From positions 1 through 64,000 of IMG/VR virus record IMGVR_UViG_3300017746_000007: 64,000 bases of DNA. One strand, 5' to 3'. The notes under the pieces were generated by a model, which was not told where the DNA came from, made no database searches, and saw only the letters and a list, made by a program, of their open reading frames with translations. Positions 55,977-63,468 of this stretch are shown piece after piece (position 1 is the stretch's first letter; every line of letters starts with the position of its first letter). Both the position numbers and the translations under genes were made by a program. Origin of the DNA: a virus.

Positions 55977-56265
55977 TATTCTTCACCTCCCTATCCAAAC
56001 AAAATCTTTCAGTCCCCGTAGCCAGTTTGATTTGTTCAATTTGCATCCATTGAGATTCCATCTCATCAGCTAAGTGCATAATACGTTTTTCTTGAACCTC
56101 ATTTTGTTCAATTAGATAGGCAATGGTGCTAGAAAGAGTTTGTCTATTACCATCAGTGTCTTTAAGCCAGATAGAATAAGAACTACGAAATTTTCTAACC
56201 AGATGGAATCTGAGTAGAATATAAAAAACGAAGTTACTTAATAGTATTGCAAGAGTAGTAGTCAT
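55969..56265 (-). CDS. Membrane-anchored coiled-coil protein (98 aa)
   Basis: MTTTLAILLSNFVFYILLRF is a transmembrane anchor, followed by a basic turn (LVRKFRSSYS) and a coiled coil (AYLIEQNEVQEKRIMHLADE). Would sit in the host inner membrane with its coil in the cytoplasm. Unknown role. Confidence 0.7.
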   Translation of the reverse strand: MTTTLAILLSNFVFYILLRFHLVRKFRSSYSIWLKDTDGNRQTLSSTIAYLIEQNEVQEKRIMHLADEMESQWMQIEQIKLATGTERFCLDREVKNSV

Positions 56266-56286
56266 AAGTCTGCAAAGATTCCCATA

Positions 56287-56523
56287 CTATACGTCATTAT
56301 TACTTGTTTGTAAAGCGGGTACGAAAGAATATTCGTTCTTCCACTTGAATTTAGTACCGTTTAAAACGGCAGGTTTACACTCAGATATCCAACCATCAAA
56401 CAAGTCCAAAACTTCAGTCAACTCTTTAATTAACGAAGTATCTTCGGTCTCTGCAGAATATTTAATTGCACATCTGATGTGCGTTGTTGCCTCTGCGATA
56501 TGGCAACGTGCGGATTGATTCAT
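56287..56523 (-). CDS. Small helical protein (78 aa)
   Basis: MNQSARCHIAEATTHIRCAI... see 54954-55163 for the shared block. C-terminus FKWKNEYSFVPALQTSNNDV. Coupled by ATGA to the deformylase gene. Confidence 0.7.
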   Translation of the reverse strand: MNQSARCHIAEATTHIRCAIKYSAETEDTSLIKELTEVLDLFDGWISECKPAVLNGTKFKWKNEYSFVPALQTSNNDV

Positions 56524-56951
56524 AAGTAATCTACAAATAATATTCCTTTAAGATGGTCAATTTCATGTTGGACAACTCTGGCTTTTAATCCATCTAGTTT
56601 CCAATGTTTGAATTTGCCCTTTTTTGTTTGAAATTTAACTTTAATACTTCTGGGACGTGAAATGACTCCATGTTGTCCAGGAACACTTAAGCATCCCTCA
56701 TTAAAGTTAACTTTTTCGATACTCCACCAAGTTATTTTAGGATTTATCATCATACAAGCAGTTTTATTATCATCAATAACGATGACACTCTTACTTATAC
56801 CAATTTGTGGAGCCGCGAGTCCCACACCTGCGTTTTCATACATGGCGGTAGACATTTCAGTATAGAGATCATCAATAGAACTGTCAAATACAGTAACCTG
56901 ATCAGAAGTATTTCTTAAAACATCATCACCAATCGTTCTAATTTGGCTCAT
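56520..56951 (-). CDS. def: Peptide deformylase
   Basis: 143 residues with all three signature motifs: GVGLAAPQIG, EGCLSVPG and QHEIDHL (metal His-His-Cys and catalytic Glu). It removes formyl groups from new proteins, and cyanophage versions are thought to favour photosystem protein turnover. It lacks the C-terminal helix of longer bacterial forms. Confidence 0.95.
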   Translation of the reverse strand: MSQIRTIGDDVLRNTSDQVTVFDSSIDDLYTEMSTAMYENAGVGLAAPQIGISKSVIVIDDNKTACMMINPKITWWSIEKVNFNEGCLSVPGQHGVISRPRSIKVKFQTKKGKFKHWKLDGLKARVVQHEIDHLKGILFVDYL

Positions 56952-57078
56952 TGTTATTTTTTACCACGTCAATAATTTCTTGAAAATCTTCCCAAAATCT
57001 ATCTCCTACTGTATATCTTTTTTGTGAGTGATAAAGAGAATTAAGAATAATCTCTTTTTGTTTTGCTGTTAGTGTCAT
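56938..57078 (-). CDS. Small hypothetical protein (46 aa)
   Basis: MTLTAKQKEIILNSLYHSQK... to KNNNEPN. ATGA overlap with the oxygenase upstream and 14 bases overlap with the deformylase start. Helical; unknown. Confidence 0.65.
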   Translation of the reverse strand: MTLTAKQKEIILNSLYHSQKRYTVGDRFWEDFQEIIDVVKNNNEPN

Positions 57079-57545
57079 ACACCTTCTGGGTAAAAATTTC
57101 CTGCAATAATAATTCTATCGTCACATTTGTTTGGGGGAACTTCGTGTTGTTCATTACCATTCCATGCTACACAAAGACCACTCTCGGGTTTATAAATTTG
57201 ATTGATCTCTGAGAATACCAAAGGAGATGATCCCTCAACAGCATTCACATAATATACGAATGATACATTCGCTTCTCCATGGTAATGAGGATTAGCATAA
57301 TCTCCCTTATTGTATATTGCACCCCAAATATCAATATCAAATTCAGGAGGATATTCAAATTCAAATGTATTTAACACCCACTCAGCCAACTCCCTAAAAA
57401 TTTTAGGATAAGAATGATATGGAGTTCTTTTGGAGACATTCAGATTTGAGTAGTCTTCATGATCCATATCGGGCAAAAATCGAACCCATTCCTCAAGTTG
57501 TGGGTTTAATATTTTATAGTCAGGATGTTTAGCGGTCTGAATCAT
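57075..57545 (-). CDS. 2OG-Fe(II) oxygenase-like protein, HxH type
   Basis: 156 residues: WGAIYNKGDYANPHYHGEAN (His87-Tyr-His89), SFVYYVNAVEGSSPLVFS, GNEQHEVPPNK (His134) and DDRIIIAGN (Arg144). Belongs with 12967-13533 and 28926-29456. Substrate unknown. Confidence 0.75.
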   Translation of the reverse strand: MIQTAKHPDYKILNPQLEEWVRFLPDMDHEDYSNLNVSKRTPYHSYPKIFRELAEWVLNTFEFEYPPEFDIDIWGAIYNKGDYANPHYHGEANVSFVYYVNAVEGSSPLVFSEINQIYKPESGLCVAWNGNEQHEVPPNKCDDRIIIAGNFYPEGV

Positions 57546-57597
57546 TTTCTTCAGTGTATACCGTGTTATACGGTCACGTAGTAATTTATAAGACTCA

Positions 57598-57849
57598 TTA
57601 TGTTGTGGATTGCATTTGTTCTACTACTTCCTTAACCACGTTAACATCGATACCCATGAAGGGCGGAATCATTCCTATTACACGAAAAAATCCTTCCGCA
57701 AATAGTGCAAAGAAAATAATTCCAAGAAAAATACTAATCAGGGATGCATTTCTATTATGTCGCCTAATTGCATCATCAATTAATCTCTCACACTCTCTTT
57801 TAGTAATATAAGTGGGAGGAGGATCAATTTTTAAAAATCTATTCGGCAT
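57598..57849 (-). CDS. Single-pass membrane protein (83 aa)
   Basis: MPNRFLKIDPPPTYITKREC... with a hydrophobic helix (SLISIFLGIIFFALFAEGFF) in the middle. The Met at residue 8 of the open frame is used because it lessens overlap with the upstream gene to 11 bases. Unknown role; inner membrane. Confidence 0.7.
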   Translation of the reverse strand: MPNRFLKIDPPPTYITKRECERLIDDAIRRHNRNASLISIFLGIIFFALFAEGFFRVIGMIPPFMGIDVNVVKEVVEQMQSTT

Positions 57850-58054
57850 ATTCTTTAGAAAAGCAAACACTATTAAACCTACCTGAGTATCCTTCTATAG
57901 TTAGTTTGGTATGTTGCTTATGAACTTCGACGGATGATACTTTATATGTATTTCCGATCTCTAAAACTTCATTTGGATCATCATTATTCCCCCACAAAAC
58001 TTGTTCATGTGAGCACCCGATAAATTGAACTACATCATCTTTTTTAATAAACAT
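57839..58054 (-). CDS. Hypothetical beta-rich protein (71 aa)
   Basis: MFIKKDDVVQFIGCSHEQVL... then YKVSSVEVHKQHTKLTIEGY and FSKEYAE. It looks like a small barrel (SH3-like or KOW-like), but the match is weak. One base after the oxygenase stop upstream. Confidence 0.7.
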   Translation of the reverse strand: MFIKKDDVVQFIGCSHEQVLWGNNDDPNEVLEIGNTYKVSSVEVHKQHTKLTIEGYSGRFNSVCFSKEYAE

Positions 58055-58055
58055 T

Positions 58056-58628
58056 TCATTTTACCTTATAAAATTTGATATTCCAAGATAATATTGATCG
58101 AATCTTATCTGACTCACTTGGTTCCGTGTAATGAAGCGTATTTGATGGGAAAAATATAACATCTCCCTCCATCACATCACTTGGCTTATAAATCATAGCT
58201 TCATTGTCAAGTGCAGAAAGAGTAGAACTCACGAATTGAGTTGGAATATGTTCTTGATCATCATATTTCAAAAAACATACTGCGCTATATCCATCTCCCC
58301 CATGATTATGAATCCCATGATATGCATTCCTATTTGAATCCTCAAACCAGGAATCAGTTACGTGAAGATTCTTCACTTTCAGTATATCAGCAAGAACTTC
58401 CAACTCATTGTCAAATATTTCAGCAATATCCTTACTATAAGCACGAAGGGACATATCCTGTTGCTTATGAAAGTCAGTAATTACACCACCGTGATCTTCA
58501 GAACGAAGTTTATGTCCAGAATCTTTTAATATGGTTATTATATTTTTCTTAGATTCCCAACAATCACACCTCATGTGAATGAAAGAGGGATCTTTAAACA
58601 TGGGCCCATTATGTAAAATAGTAGTCAC
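58056..58628 (-). CDS. 2OG-Fe(II) oxygenase-like protein, HxH type
   Basis: 190 residues. AYHGIHNHGGDGYSAVCFL (His107-Asn-His109), GDVIFFPSNTLHYTEP (His166) and RSILSWNI (Arg177). Paralogous to 9245-9802, with the same HNHG block. First gene of the long unit running to 51459. Confidence 0.8.
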   Translation of the reverse strand: MTTILHNGPMFKDPSFIHMRCDCWESKKNIITILKDSGHKLRSEDHGGVITDFHKQQDMSLRAYSKDIAEIFDNELEVLADILKVKNLHVTDSWFEDSNRNAYHGIHNHGGDGYSAVCFLKYDDQEHIPTQFVSSTLSALDNEAMIYKPSDVMEGDVIFFPSNTLHYTEPSESDKIRSILSWNIKFYKVK

Positions 58629-58660
58629 TATTAAATCTTGATAGGTCTACATGTTACCAT

Positions 58661-58687
58661 AAAAAAAGAGAGGTGGCAACCTCTCTG
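58661..58687 (-). terminator. Rho-independent terminator
   Basis: AGAGAGG/CCTCTCT stem with a short loop, then TTTTTTT on the minus strand. It ends the unit of the 54-residue gene at 58709-58873. Confidence 0.85.
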
Positions 58688-58708
58688 TATGGAAAAATAC
58701 TGACTTGA

Positions 58709-58873
58709 TTATGATGTACTTAAAATGTCCCTACAAATACGTTTACAAGTTGACTGTGTGTCGTCGCATTCGATTAGGCACTCATAATAATCATTTATAC
58801 TGTCCATTTCAGTTTCAAACTGATCTACTGTACTCTCAAAATGGCGCCATTCATTTAATTGATTGCGAGACAT
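58709..58873 (-). CDS. Small hypothetical protein with Cys cluster (54 aa)
   Basis: MSRNQLNEWRHFESTVDQFE..., then YYECLIECDD and STCKRICRDI. Four cysteines in two CxxxC pairs could form disulphides or bind metal. Sits alone between a terminator and a 200-base AT-rich region with a TATAAT box at 58962-58967. Confidence 0.6.
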   Translation of the reverse strand: MSRNQLNEWRHFESTVDQFETEMDSINDYYECLIECDDTQSTCKRICRDILSTS

Positions 58874-59073
58874 GATATTGTGCATACTGACCTCTATCGA
58901 TGGTGTACTTATGAAAAACTTTTTGAAGTTTCAGATCATAACACTTACCTTAATTCTTACTATTATATAGTAGAAATGTCAGCATATTCTGACAGAATGA
59001 CTATGACTAACAATATCTCTTATTTTCTGTATACATTACTACACAATTGTGTTTACATAATGTTTACATAGCT
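58874..59073. other. AT-rich intergenic region
   Basis: About 200 bases. Holds a TATAAT inside a near-palindrome (TACTATTATATAGTAG) and a repeated TATGTAAACA pair near 59050-59070 on the minus strand. A plus-strand frame (58859-59071) is open but has no ribosome-binding site and its composition is unlike coding sequence, so I do not call it. Confidence 0.4.
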
Positions 59074-59109
59074 AAAAAAATGAGGCGATTAGCATGTACT
59101 AATCGCCTC
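59074..59109 (-). terminator. Strong Rho-independent terminator
   Basis: GAGGCGATTAG/CTAATCGCCTC, an 11-bp perfect stem with a 6-base loop, followed by ATTTTTTT on the minus strand. The best terminator in the window; ends the short unit 59489-59117. Confidence 0.95.
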
Positions 59110-59116
59110 ATAATCT

Positions 59117-59284
59117 TCACTTAGTATAAAGACGACCACGATAACAGAATGTACCGTGTGATTCCTTAGATTCTACACAACGAGTATCATACTCAACACC
59201 ACGATATGTAGTGTGACTGATCTGAGCGTCATGAAGAGCAGATACTTTATTGATCTGCTTCTTGATCATGTTTAGTGTGTTCAT
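59117..59284 (-). CDS. Small DUF4278-like protein (55 aa)
   Basis: MNTLNMIKKQINKVSALHDA, then HTTYRGVEYDTRCVESKE and CYRGRLYTK. The two YRG blocks resemble DUF4278, a short cyanobacterial domain of unknown function. AGGAG lies 8 bases upstream. Transcribed from the promoter at 59553-59581. Confidence 0.7.
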   Translation of the reverse strand: MNTLNMIKKQINKVSALHDAQISHTTYRGVEYDTRCVESKESHGTFCYRGRLYTK

Positions 59285-59324
59285 GAGTTTACTCCTGAAG
59301 TTAGGGTTTTTAATCCCCGTTCCT

Positions 59325-59489
59325 TCAGTCGTGTGCGTCCCATGGGTAGCATTCAGGGGTTGATTCCTTCATGACCTCAATCAATTCCACCTTGTAATCA
59401 GGAGGAATATTCTCATTTGCTTTCATCCGAAACATAATTGCATCGGCTTGAGCACATGAGAGTGACGTATAGAATAGTAATTCTAGCAT
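59325..59489 (-). CDS. Small hypothetical protein, export-like N-terminus (54 aa)
   Basis: MLELLFYTSLSCAQADAIMF... then RMKANENIPPDYKVELIEVM and STPECYPWDAHD. The C-terminal C.WDA.D ending and this gene's leader are familiar from many cyanophages. The short hydrophobic start could be a weak export signal. First gene behind a near-consensus promoter. Confidence 0.7.
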   Translation of the reverse strand: MLELLFYTSLSCAQADAIMFRMKANENIPPDYKVELIEVMKESTPECYPWDAHD

Positions 59490-59545
59490 GGGATGAACGA
59501 CTCCGTTCCGCGACTTACTTGCGTCCCCCTAGAGGGATGAACGAC
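59490..59545 (-). promoter_or_regulatory. Leader with repeated GTCGTTCATCCC
   Basis: The transcript expected from 59553-59581 begins with GTCGTTCATCCC (59534-59545), continues through GGGGGACGCAAG and GTCGCGGAACGGAG, and repeats GTCGTTCATCCC (59490-59501) immediately before the ATG. Duplicate 12-mers bounding a 32-base spacer suggest a regulator-binding or RNA-control element. Confidence 0.55.
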
Positions 59546-59552
59546 AGGTCCT

Positions 59553-59581
59553 ATTATAGACCTCATACATTATTTAGTCAA
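59553..59581 (-). promoter_or_regulatory. Near-consensus sigma-70-like promoter
   Basis: TTGACT, 17 bases, TATAAT on the minus strand. Drives 59325-59489 and 59117-59284, ended by the strong terminator at 59074-59109. The -10 lies in a small palindrome (AGGTC/GACCT). Confidence 0.8.
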
Positions 59582-59633
59582 GTGTTTTGGTATCAGAACA
59601 AAATCCTGAGATCTTAATTTTTTGTCCAGATTT

Positions 59634-59668
59634 TTAAACCAGCTTTTTTTGAATTAAAAGCTAAATTT
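59634..59668. repeat. AGCTTTT hairpin, copy 1
   Basis: AACCAGCTTTTTTTGAATTAAAAGCT: AGCTTTT arms on either side of a short loop. Near-match to 61662-61692. Read on the minus strand, it follows the HNH gene and may act as a terminator. Confidence 0.6.
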
Positions 59669-60083
59669 TGTTTTTGCTACTTAATTTATTATAGACAAAA
59701 TTATTGCGGGTCAAGACTGATCCTGCCCGCTTCTTATCAATATAATTGGAAAAGTTTCCAATACTTTGATTCTGCCACTCTTTAATTTTTTGTTCTTTAA
59801 ATGGATCATAGAAAGGTTGTCGTGAATACCATGATTGCCAATTCTCATGAGACTTATCCTTGTTACATTCACTACATGCACAAACGAGATTCTTAGTTTC
59901 ATCGGTGCCTCCTACAAAACGAGGAACAACATGGTCTAGAGTAAGAAGTTCTCTCGAACCACAATAAGCACACTTATAATCGAACGATTGTTTTATGGAG
60001 TCCTTCCATATGCGTCTAGCCTCTCCTGGTGAACAAGTATGAAGATTAAAAAGATAATCCTCTGGTGAGCTAAAAACTTCCAT
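59661..60083 (-). CDS. HNH endonuclease (140 aa)
   Basis: CAYCGSRELLTLDHVVPRFVGGTDETKNLVCACSECNKDKSHENW is a complete HNH site with two CxxC zinc pairs. Likely a free-standing homing endonuclease, or a McrA-like nuclease. It lies beside the carbamoyltransferase within a cassette bounded by AGCTTTT hairpins, which fits homing activity. Confidence 0.9.
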   Translation of the reverse strand: MEVFSSPEDYLFNLHTCSPGEARRIWKDSIKQSFDYKCAYCGSRELLTLDHVVPRFVGGTDETKNLVCACSECNKDKSHENWQSWYSRQPFYDPFKEQKIKEWQNQSIGNFSNYIDKKRAGSVLTRNNFVYNKLSSKNKI

Positions 60084-60108
60084 GCCTTACCGCTGAAGAC
60101 AAAATTAT

Positions 60109-61626
60109 TTAGGATTTAGAGATCACTTTATTTCCTGTAACAATTGTATCCATTTCACTCTTACGAAAGACTCCAATAACATCATTAACCCTTCCTACAA
60201 TTGGTTTTTTGTTGACATTTAATGAGGTATTGAGAAGCATTGGAATACCAGTTAACTTATCGAACTCAGTTATTAATCGATAATAATCTTCATTTTGTTC
60301 GGAAGTAACAGTTTGATGCCTACACGTCTTATCTTCGTGTGTAATTGATGGAAATCTGTCTGGTTCCAATACATCAGTCACATACAACATATAAGGTGAA
60401 GGTCCATTCCAATAAAAATATTGTGATACTTTCTCTTCCAATATAGAAGCACCAAAAGGTCTAAAAGGTTCTCTCTTCTTTACCTTCTTATTGATAATGT
60501 CTTTCCCGTCTTCGAGATCGGGTCTCATAAGGATACTTCTGTTGCCTAATGCTCTAGGACCGACCTCTCCGTGACCCTGATACCACCCCACAATCTCACC
60601 CCTAGCAAGTCTCTCCGCAGTGTCCTTTATGACCTGCTGAGATGGTCTCTGAGAGGGTGCCTGGTCCGTCTGCCAGTAGGGGAAACCATCCCGAGGGAAA
60701 GGTGCTTCGCAGAAGTGTTTTCGGAGGTATTCAACGCATCCTAGACTCAATCCCTGGTCATTTGCATGAGGAGGAATCACTAAATTAGGAATATTATCCT
60801 TCAGAACTTTATTGATGATTGTATTCTGAGCAATACCACCACTATATCCAACAATATCGTCGGGTTTGATGAATTCTCGGAAATGTTTCAAATATACCTG
60901 TTCACTGTGTTCATGGGCAGTGGCAAGAAAACCTGCCATCCACTGATAGTCACCAAGATGTCTTCTACATTCGTCAAAGTCCCAGACTTTATGGAGATTA
61001 TCAATACCATCAATCAACTTAACTCCAGGACATCCAAGTCTACCGAAAGCTTTTATAGCCATGACTTTGCCTGCAGTATCTAAGTCATGACCCTCTAAAC
61101 CAAATAAATCTCCCATGTAAGACATGATAAATCCAAGACTAGGACTGGGAGTCATGCTAGATCCATATTTTACAGATTCATGTTGACCACAATCCAGTAA
61201 GTAATCCTTTCTCCAAACAGATCGGTACATCCAGTCATCACCAAACCCATCAAAAACAAAATGGACCGTGGGTTCAACACCCAACGGCCAAAAACTCAAA
61301 GTATGAGCGTAATGATGATCAATTCTAATGATTGGGCAGTTGAATCCAAAGTCTCGGAATCCAGTAATTTCAATCTCTTCTTCAGTTTTAGAAACATCTG
61401 TTTCAACTTCTGGATAGACAAAAGTATCCATAGTGATACAAATAGCCTCAACATCCCATGGTTCAACTCCCCATTCATCTAGAATAGAAGTCCATTCATA
61501 AAGACTATCAAAACCATGATGTTTTAATTGAAGAAGTCTTTCAAAAGATGCATATCTAATTTTTTCTCCATCCCAGTAAGTGACATTAGCATCATGAGCA
61601 CATACACGAAGACCCAATAAATTCAT
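60109..61626 (-). CDS. NodU/HypF-type carbamoyltransferase (505 aa)
   Basis: N-terminal MNLLGLRVCAHDANVTYWDG, DHHYAHTLSFWP, VFDGFGDD, then VGYSGGIAQNTIINK, GWYQGHGEVGPRALGNRSIL and REPFRPFGASI. Such enzymes carry out ATP-dependent carbamoylation of sugars or small molecules. Cyanophages often carry one in or near structural or cell-surface genes; the substrate here is unknown, and glycan or nucleoside modification are possible. Confidence 0.9.
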   Translation of the reverse strand: MNLLGLRVCAHDANVTYWDGEKIRYASFERLLQLKHHGFDSLYEWTSILDEWGVEPWDVEAICITMDTFVYPEVETDVSKTEEEIEITGFRDFGFNCPIIRIDHHYAHTLSFWPLGVEPTVHFVFDGFGDDWMYRSVWRKDYLLDCGQHESVKYGSSMTPSPSLGFIMSYMGDLFGLEGHDLDTAGKVMAIKAFGRLGCPGVKLIDGIDNLHKVWDFDECRRHLGDYQWMAGFLATAHEHSEQVYLKHFREFIKPDDIVGYSGGIAQNTIINKVLKDNIPNLVIPPHANDQGLSLGCVEYLRKHFCEAPFPRDGFPYWQTDQAPSQRPSQQVIKDTAERLARGEIVGWYQGHGEVGPRALGNRSILMRPDLEDGKDIINKKVKKREPFRPFGASILEEKVSQYFYWNGPSPYMLYVTDVLEPDRFPSITHEDKTCRHQTVTSEQNEDYYRLITEFDKLTGIPMLLNTSLNVNKKPIVGRVNDVIGVFRKSEMDTIVTGNKVISKS

Positions 61627-61661
61627 TCGACCCTACACACCAAAAATTTTCCCGAATTTTT

Positions 61662-61692
61662 TAACCAGCTTTTTCCAAAACAAAAGCTGATT
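61662..61692. repeat. AGCTTTT hairpin, copy 2
   Basis: AACCAGCTTTTTCCAAAACAAAAGCT, paired AGCTTTT arms, matching 59634-59668 in outline. The pair bounds the HNH plus carbamoyltransferase genes. Confidence 0.6.
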
Positions 61693-61953
61693 TTACATAC
61701 CAGGAGGACCAGAAAGGTCAGGCCCAGCTGGGCTCATCTGATCCATAAATCCAGGAGCACCAGGTTGGATGCCACCAGGAAACATACCACCTCCACCCAT
61801 ACCAGCTTCACCACCCCGTAGTTGACCTGCAATTGCTGGGTGATTCTGTGCAGTATGTTCATGACGATGGGCATCAAGAGTCTGTTTTAGTTCAGCCAAT
61901 TGTCCTTCGATCATTTTAATACGAAGGAGAATGAGATCGATTTTATCTTCCAT
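61693..61953 (-). CDS. Coiled-coil, Gly/Pro/Met-rich protein (86 aa)
   Basis: N-terminal helix MEDKIDLILLRIKMIEGQLA...LKQTLDAH, then HRHEHTAQNHP and a flexible GGEAGMGGGGMFPGGIQPGA tail ending PPGM. Could be a structural linker; no function recognised. One base overlap with the glutaredoxin. Confidence 0.7.
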   Translation of the reverse strand: MEDKIDLILLRIKMIEGQLAELKQTLDAHRHEHTAQNHPAIAGQLRGGEAGMGGGGMFPGGIQPGAPGFMDQMSPAGPDLSGPPGM

Positions 61954-62189
61954 TAAAATAATTCCTGTTCTTTAAAGTAATTTAGGGTCTCTTTACATCC
62001 ACCAATATGTTTTGTATTAATAGAAACCTGGGGGAATGTTGCTCCTTCACCAAACTCAGCATAAAACTGGTTCTTGGTGAAATCTTCTTCAAATCTATAT
62101 TCCAAATAGTTAATCTCTAATGTAGTTAAAAGAGATTTAACTCTATCACACCATTGGCAATCATCTTTCGTATATACTACTGCATTCAT
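61953..62189 (-). CDS. Glutaredoxin (CQWC), 78 aa
   Basis: MNAVVYTKDDCQWCDRVKSL, then TFPQVSINTKHIGGCKETLN with the cis-Pro and GG of glutaredoxins. Probably reduces ribonucleotide reductase or protein disulphides with glutathione. A second one is at 54368-54601, more diverged. Confidence 0.9.
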   Translation of the reverse strand: MNAVVYTKDDCQWCDRVKSLLTTLEINYLEYRFEEDFTKNQFYAEFGEGATFPQVSINTKHIGGCKETLNYFKEQELF

Positions 62190-62560
62190 TTTAGATCTAG
62201 GGGTTCTAGTGTGCTTTCTTGTAGTTGTGGTAGAACATCATCTCGGTGTTCTGGTCTTAACCACCATCCATCATGGGGGTCATCATTGATATGTTCATAT
62301 TGGCAGTCATCTTCTGAGTTAACTTGTTTCCAAGATCCACCAACTCCGCCGTCCATGTTAACAACAATGTCAGTCGTGGGAAGTTGTTTTGGTGGAGTAA
62401 TATCAAAGACTGGTCCAGGAAGTTCATGATTTGATTTACGATAGGTTCCACTACGACTTTCGGATAACCGTTTAGCATCGCGTTCCCATCCACAATCTGC
62501 AACCTTACGACCCATTGAATCGTAAACAGACCAATACTCTTGAGGAATATATTTTTTCAT
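62186..62560 (-). CDS. Hypothetical protein (124 aa)
   Basis: MKKYIPQEYWSVYDSMGRKV, DCGWERDAKRLSESRSG, then the C-terminal QLPTTDIVVNMDGGVGG and HDGWWLRPEHRDDV. Familiar from cyanophages near the electron-transport genes. Four-base overlaps to both sides. Confidence 0.75.
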   Translation of the reverse strand: MKKYIPQEYWSVYDSMGRKVADCGWERDAKRLSESRSGTYRKSNHELPGPVFDITPPKQLPTTDIVVNMDGGVGGSWKQVNSEDDCQYEHINDDPHDGWWLRPEHRDDVLPQLQESTLEPLDLK

Positions 62561-62772
62561 TTAAATCCTTTTGACTTAACTTCTTTTGGTTTTTCAATAT
62601 CTAAAACTTCAACGTGACTTAGAAATCCAGTATTAGTTTGAAACCAAAGAGCCTGGACTAAATCCCAAGAATCAAAAACCCTATGTTCGCCATTCTTACC
62701 TACAACTTTGTAGTGATGACGATCATAAGGTTTATCTGATGTTTCTTTAAAAAATTCAGGCAGTCCTACCAT
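62557..62772 (-). CDS. Hypothetical protein (71 aa)
   Basis: MVGLPEFFKETSDKPYDRHH... then YKVVGKNGEHRVFDSWDLVQ and FLSHVEVLDIEKPKEVKSKG. Alpha/beta, soluble, familiar from cyanophages. A TATAAT-like box lies at about 62792-62797. Confidence 0.75.
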   Translation of the reverse strand: MVGLPEFFKETSDKPYDRHHYKVVGKNGEHRVFDSWDLVQALWFQTNTGFLSHVEVLDIEKPKEVKSKGFK

Positions 62773-62813
62773 TGAAGTGGGGGAGTAATTACCTTAATTA
62801 TACCACATATGAA

Positions 62814-63107
62814 TCAATATAGGGACTCTTCCTGTTCGGTTGCAATGACACAATCCGATGTAGGATACGATACGCATGTCAGCAGGAAACCTGCTTCAAT
62901 TTGATCGTCATCCAGGAAAGACTGATCACTCTGATCAACTGTTCCACTTTCAATTTTACCTGCACATGATGAACAAGCACCAGCACGACATGAATAATTC
63001 ATATCGACACCTGCTTCTTCAGCAGCATCAAGGATGTATTGATCATCCTCACAAGTAATTTTCTGTTCGCCTTCAGTAGTCTGTAAAGTGATATTGTAGC
63101 TAGCCAT
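62814..63107 (-). CDS. petF: [2Fe-2S] ferredoxin (plant/cyanobacterial type)
   Basis: 97 residues: [20 protein letters not shown], then [20 protein letters not shown] (CxxxxCxxC) and [12 protein letters not shown] for the fourth Cys. Carries electrons from photosystem I to NADP reductase and other enzymes. In phage it may feed ribonucleotide reductase or bilin synthesis. The upstream 20 codons lie in the plastocyanin leader region and are excluded. Confidence 0.95.
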   Translation of the reverse strand: MASYNITLQTTEGEQKITCEDDQYILDAAEEAGVDMNYSCRAGACSSCAGKIESGTVDQSDQSFLDDDQIEAGFLLTCVSYPTSDCVIATEQEESLY

Positions 63108-63115
63108 TTTAGAAT

Positions 63116-63439
63116 TCAAGAAACGTGAATAGTACCAGTCATACCTGCGCCCTGATGGGGACCGCAAAAGAAGTTGTAATCTCCTACGTCAGCAAATACA
63201 ACGTCTTGTGATTCTCCAGGTGCAAATAACAATGCTTCTCTGGAGAGATCTGCACGACCTTCTACAATAATATTGTGAGGAGGCAGTGATTTATTAATAA
63301 AGTGAACTGTATCACCAGCAGAGATTGAAATCTCATTTGGTTCAAATGCTAAGTTACCATTAGCACCCATTGTAACATCAACTGCCCAGACGGGAGAAGA
63401 GAAAAACAGTATAACAAGTAGAGCAATAAAAAATTTCAT
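63116..63439 (-). CDS. petE: Plastocyanin
   Basis: 107 residues. Signal peptide [20 protein letters not shown] for export to the thylakoid lumen. Copper ligands: His in PPHNIIVEG, Cys in FFCGPH, His in GPHQ and Met in GAGM. Carries electrons from cytochrome b6f to photosystem I. Helps keep host electron flow going during infection. Confidence 0.95.
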   Translation of the reverse strand: MKFFIALLVILFFSSPVWAVDVTMGANGNLAFEPNEISISAGDTVHFINKSLPPHNIIVEGRADLSREALLFAPGESQDVVFADVGDYNFFCGPHQGAGMTGTIHVS

Positions 63440-63468
63440 TTAGAAGCAGATGCAACTATCACTATGTA

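Noticed and set aside
58859-59071. 70-residue plus-strand frame in an AT-rich gap
   Set aside because: No ribosome-binding site; Tyr/Asn-rich translation typical of AT-rich non-coding DNA; it faces a promoter region for minus-strand genes.
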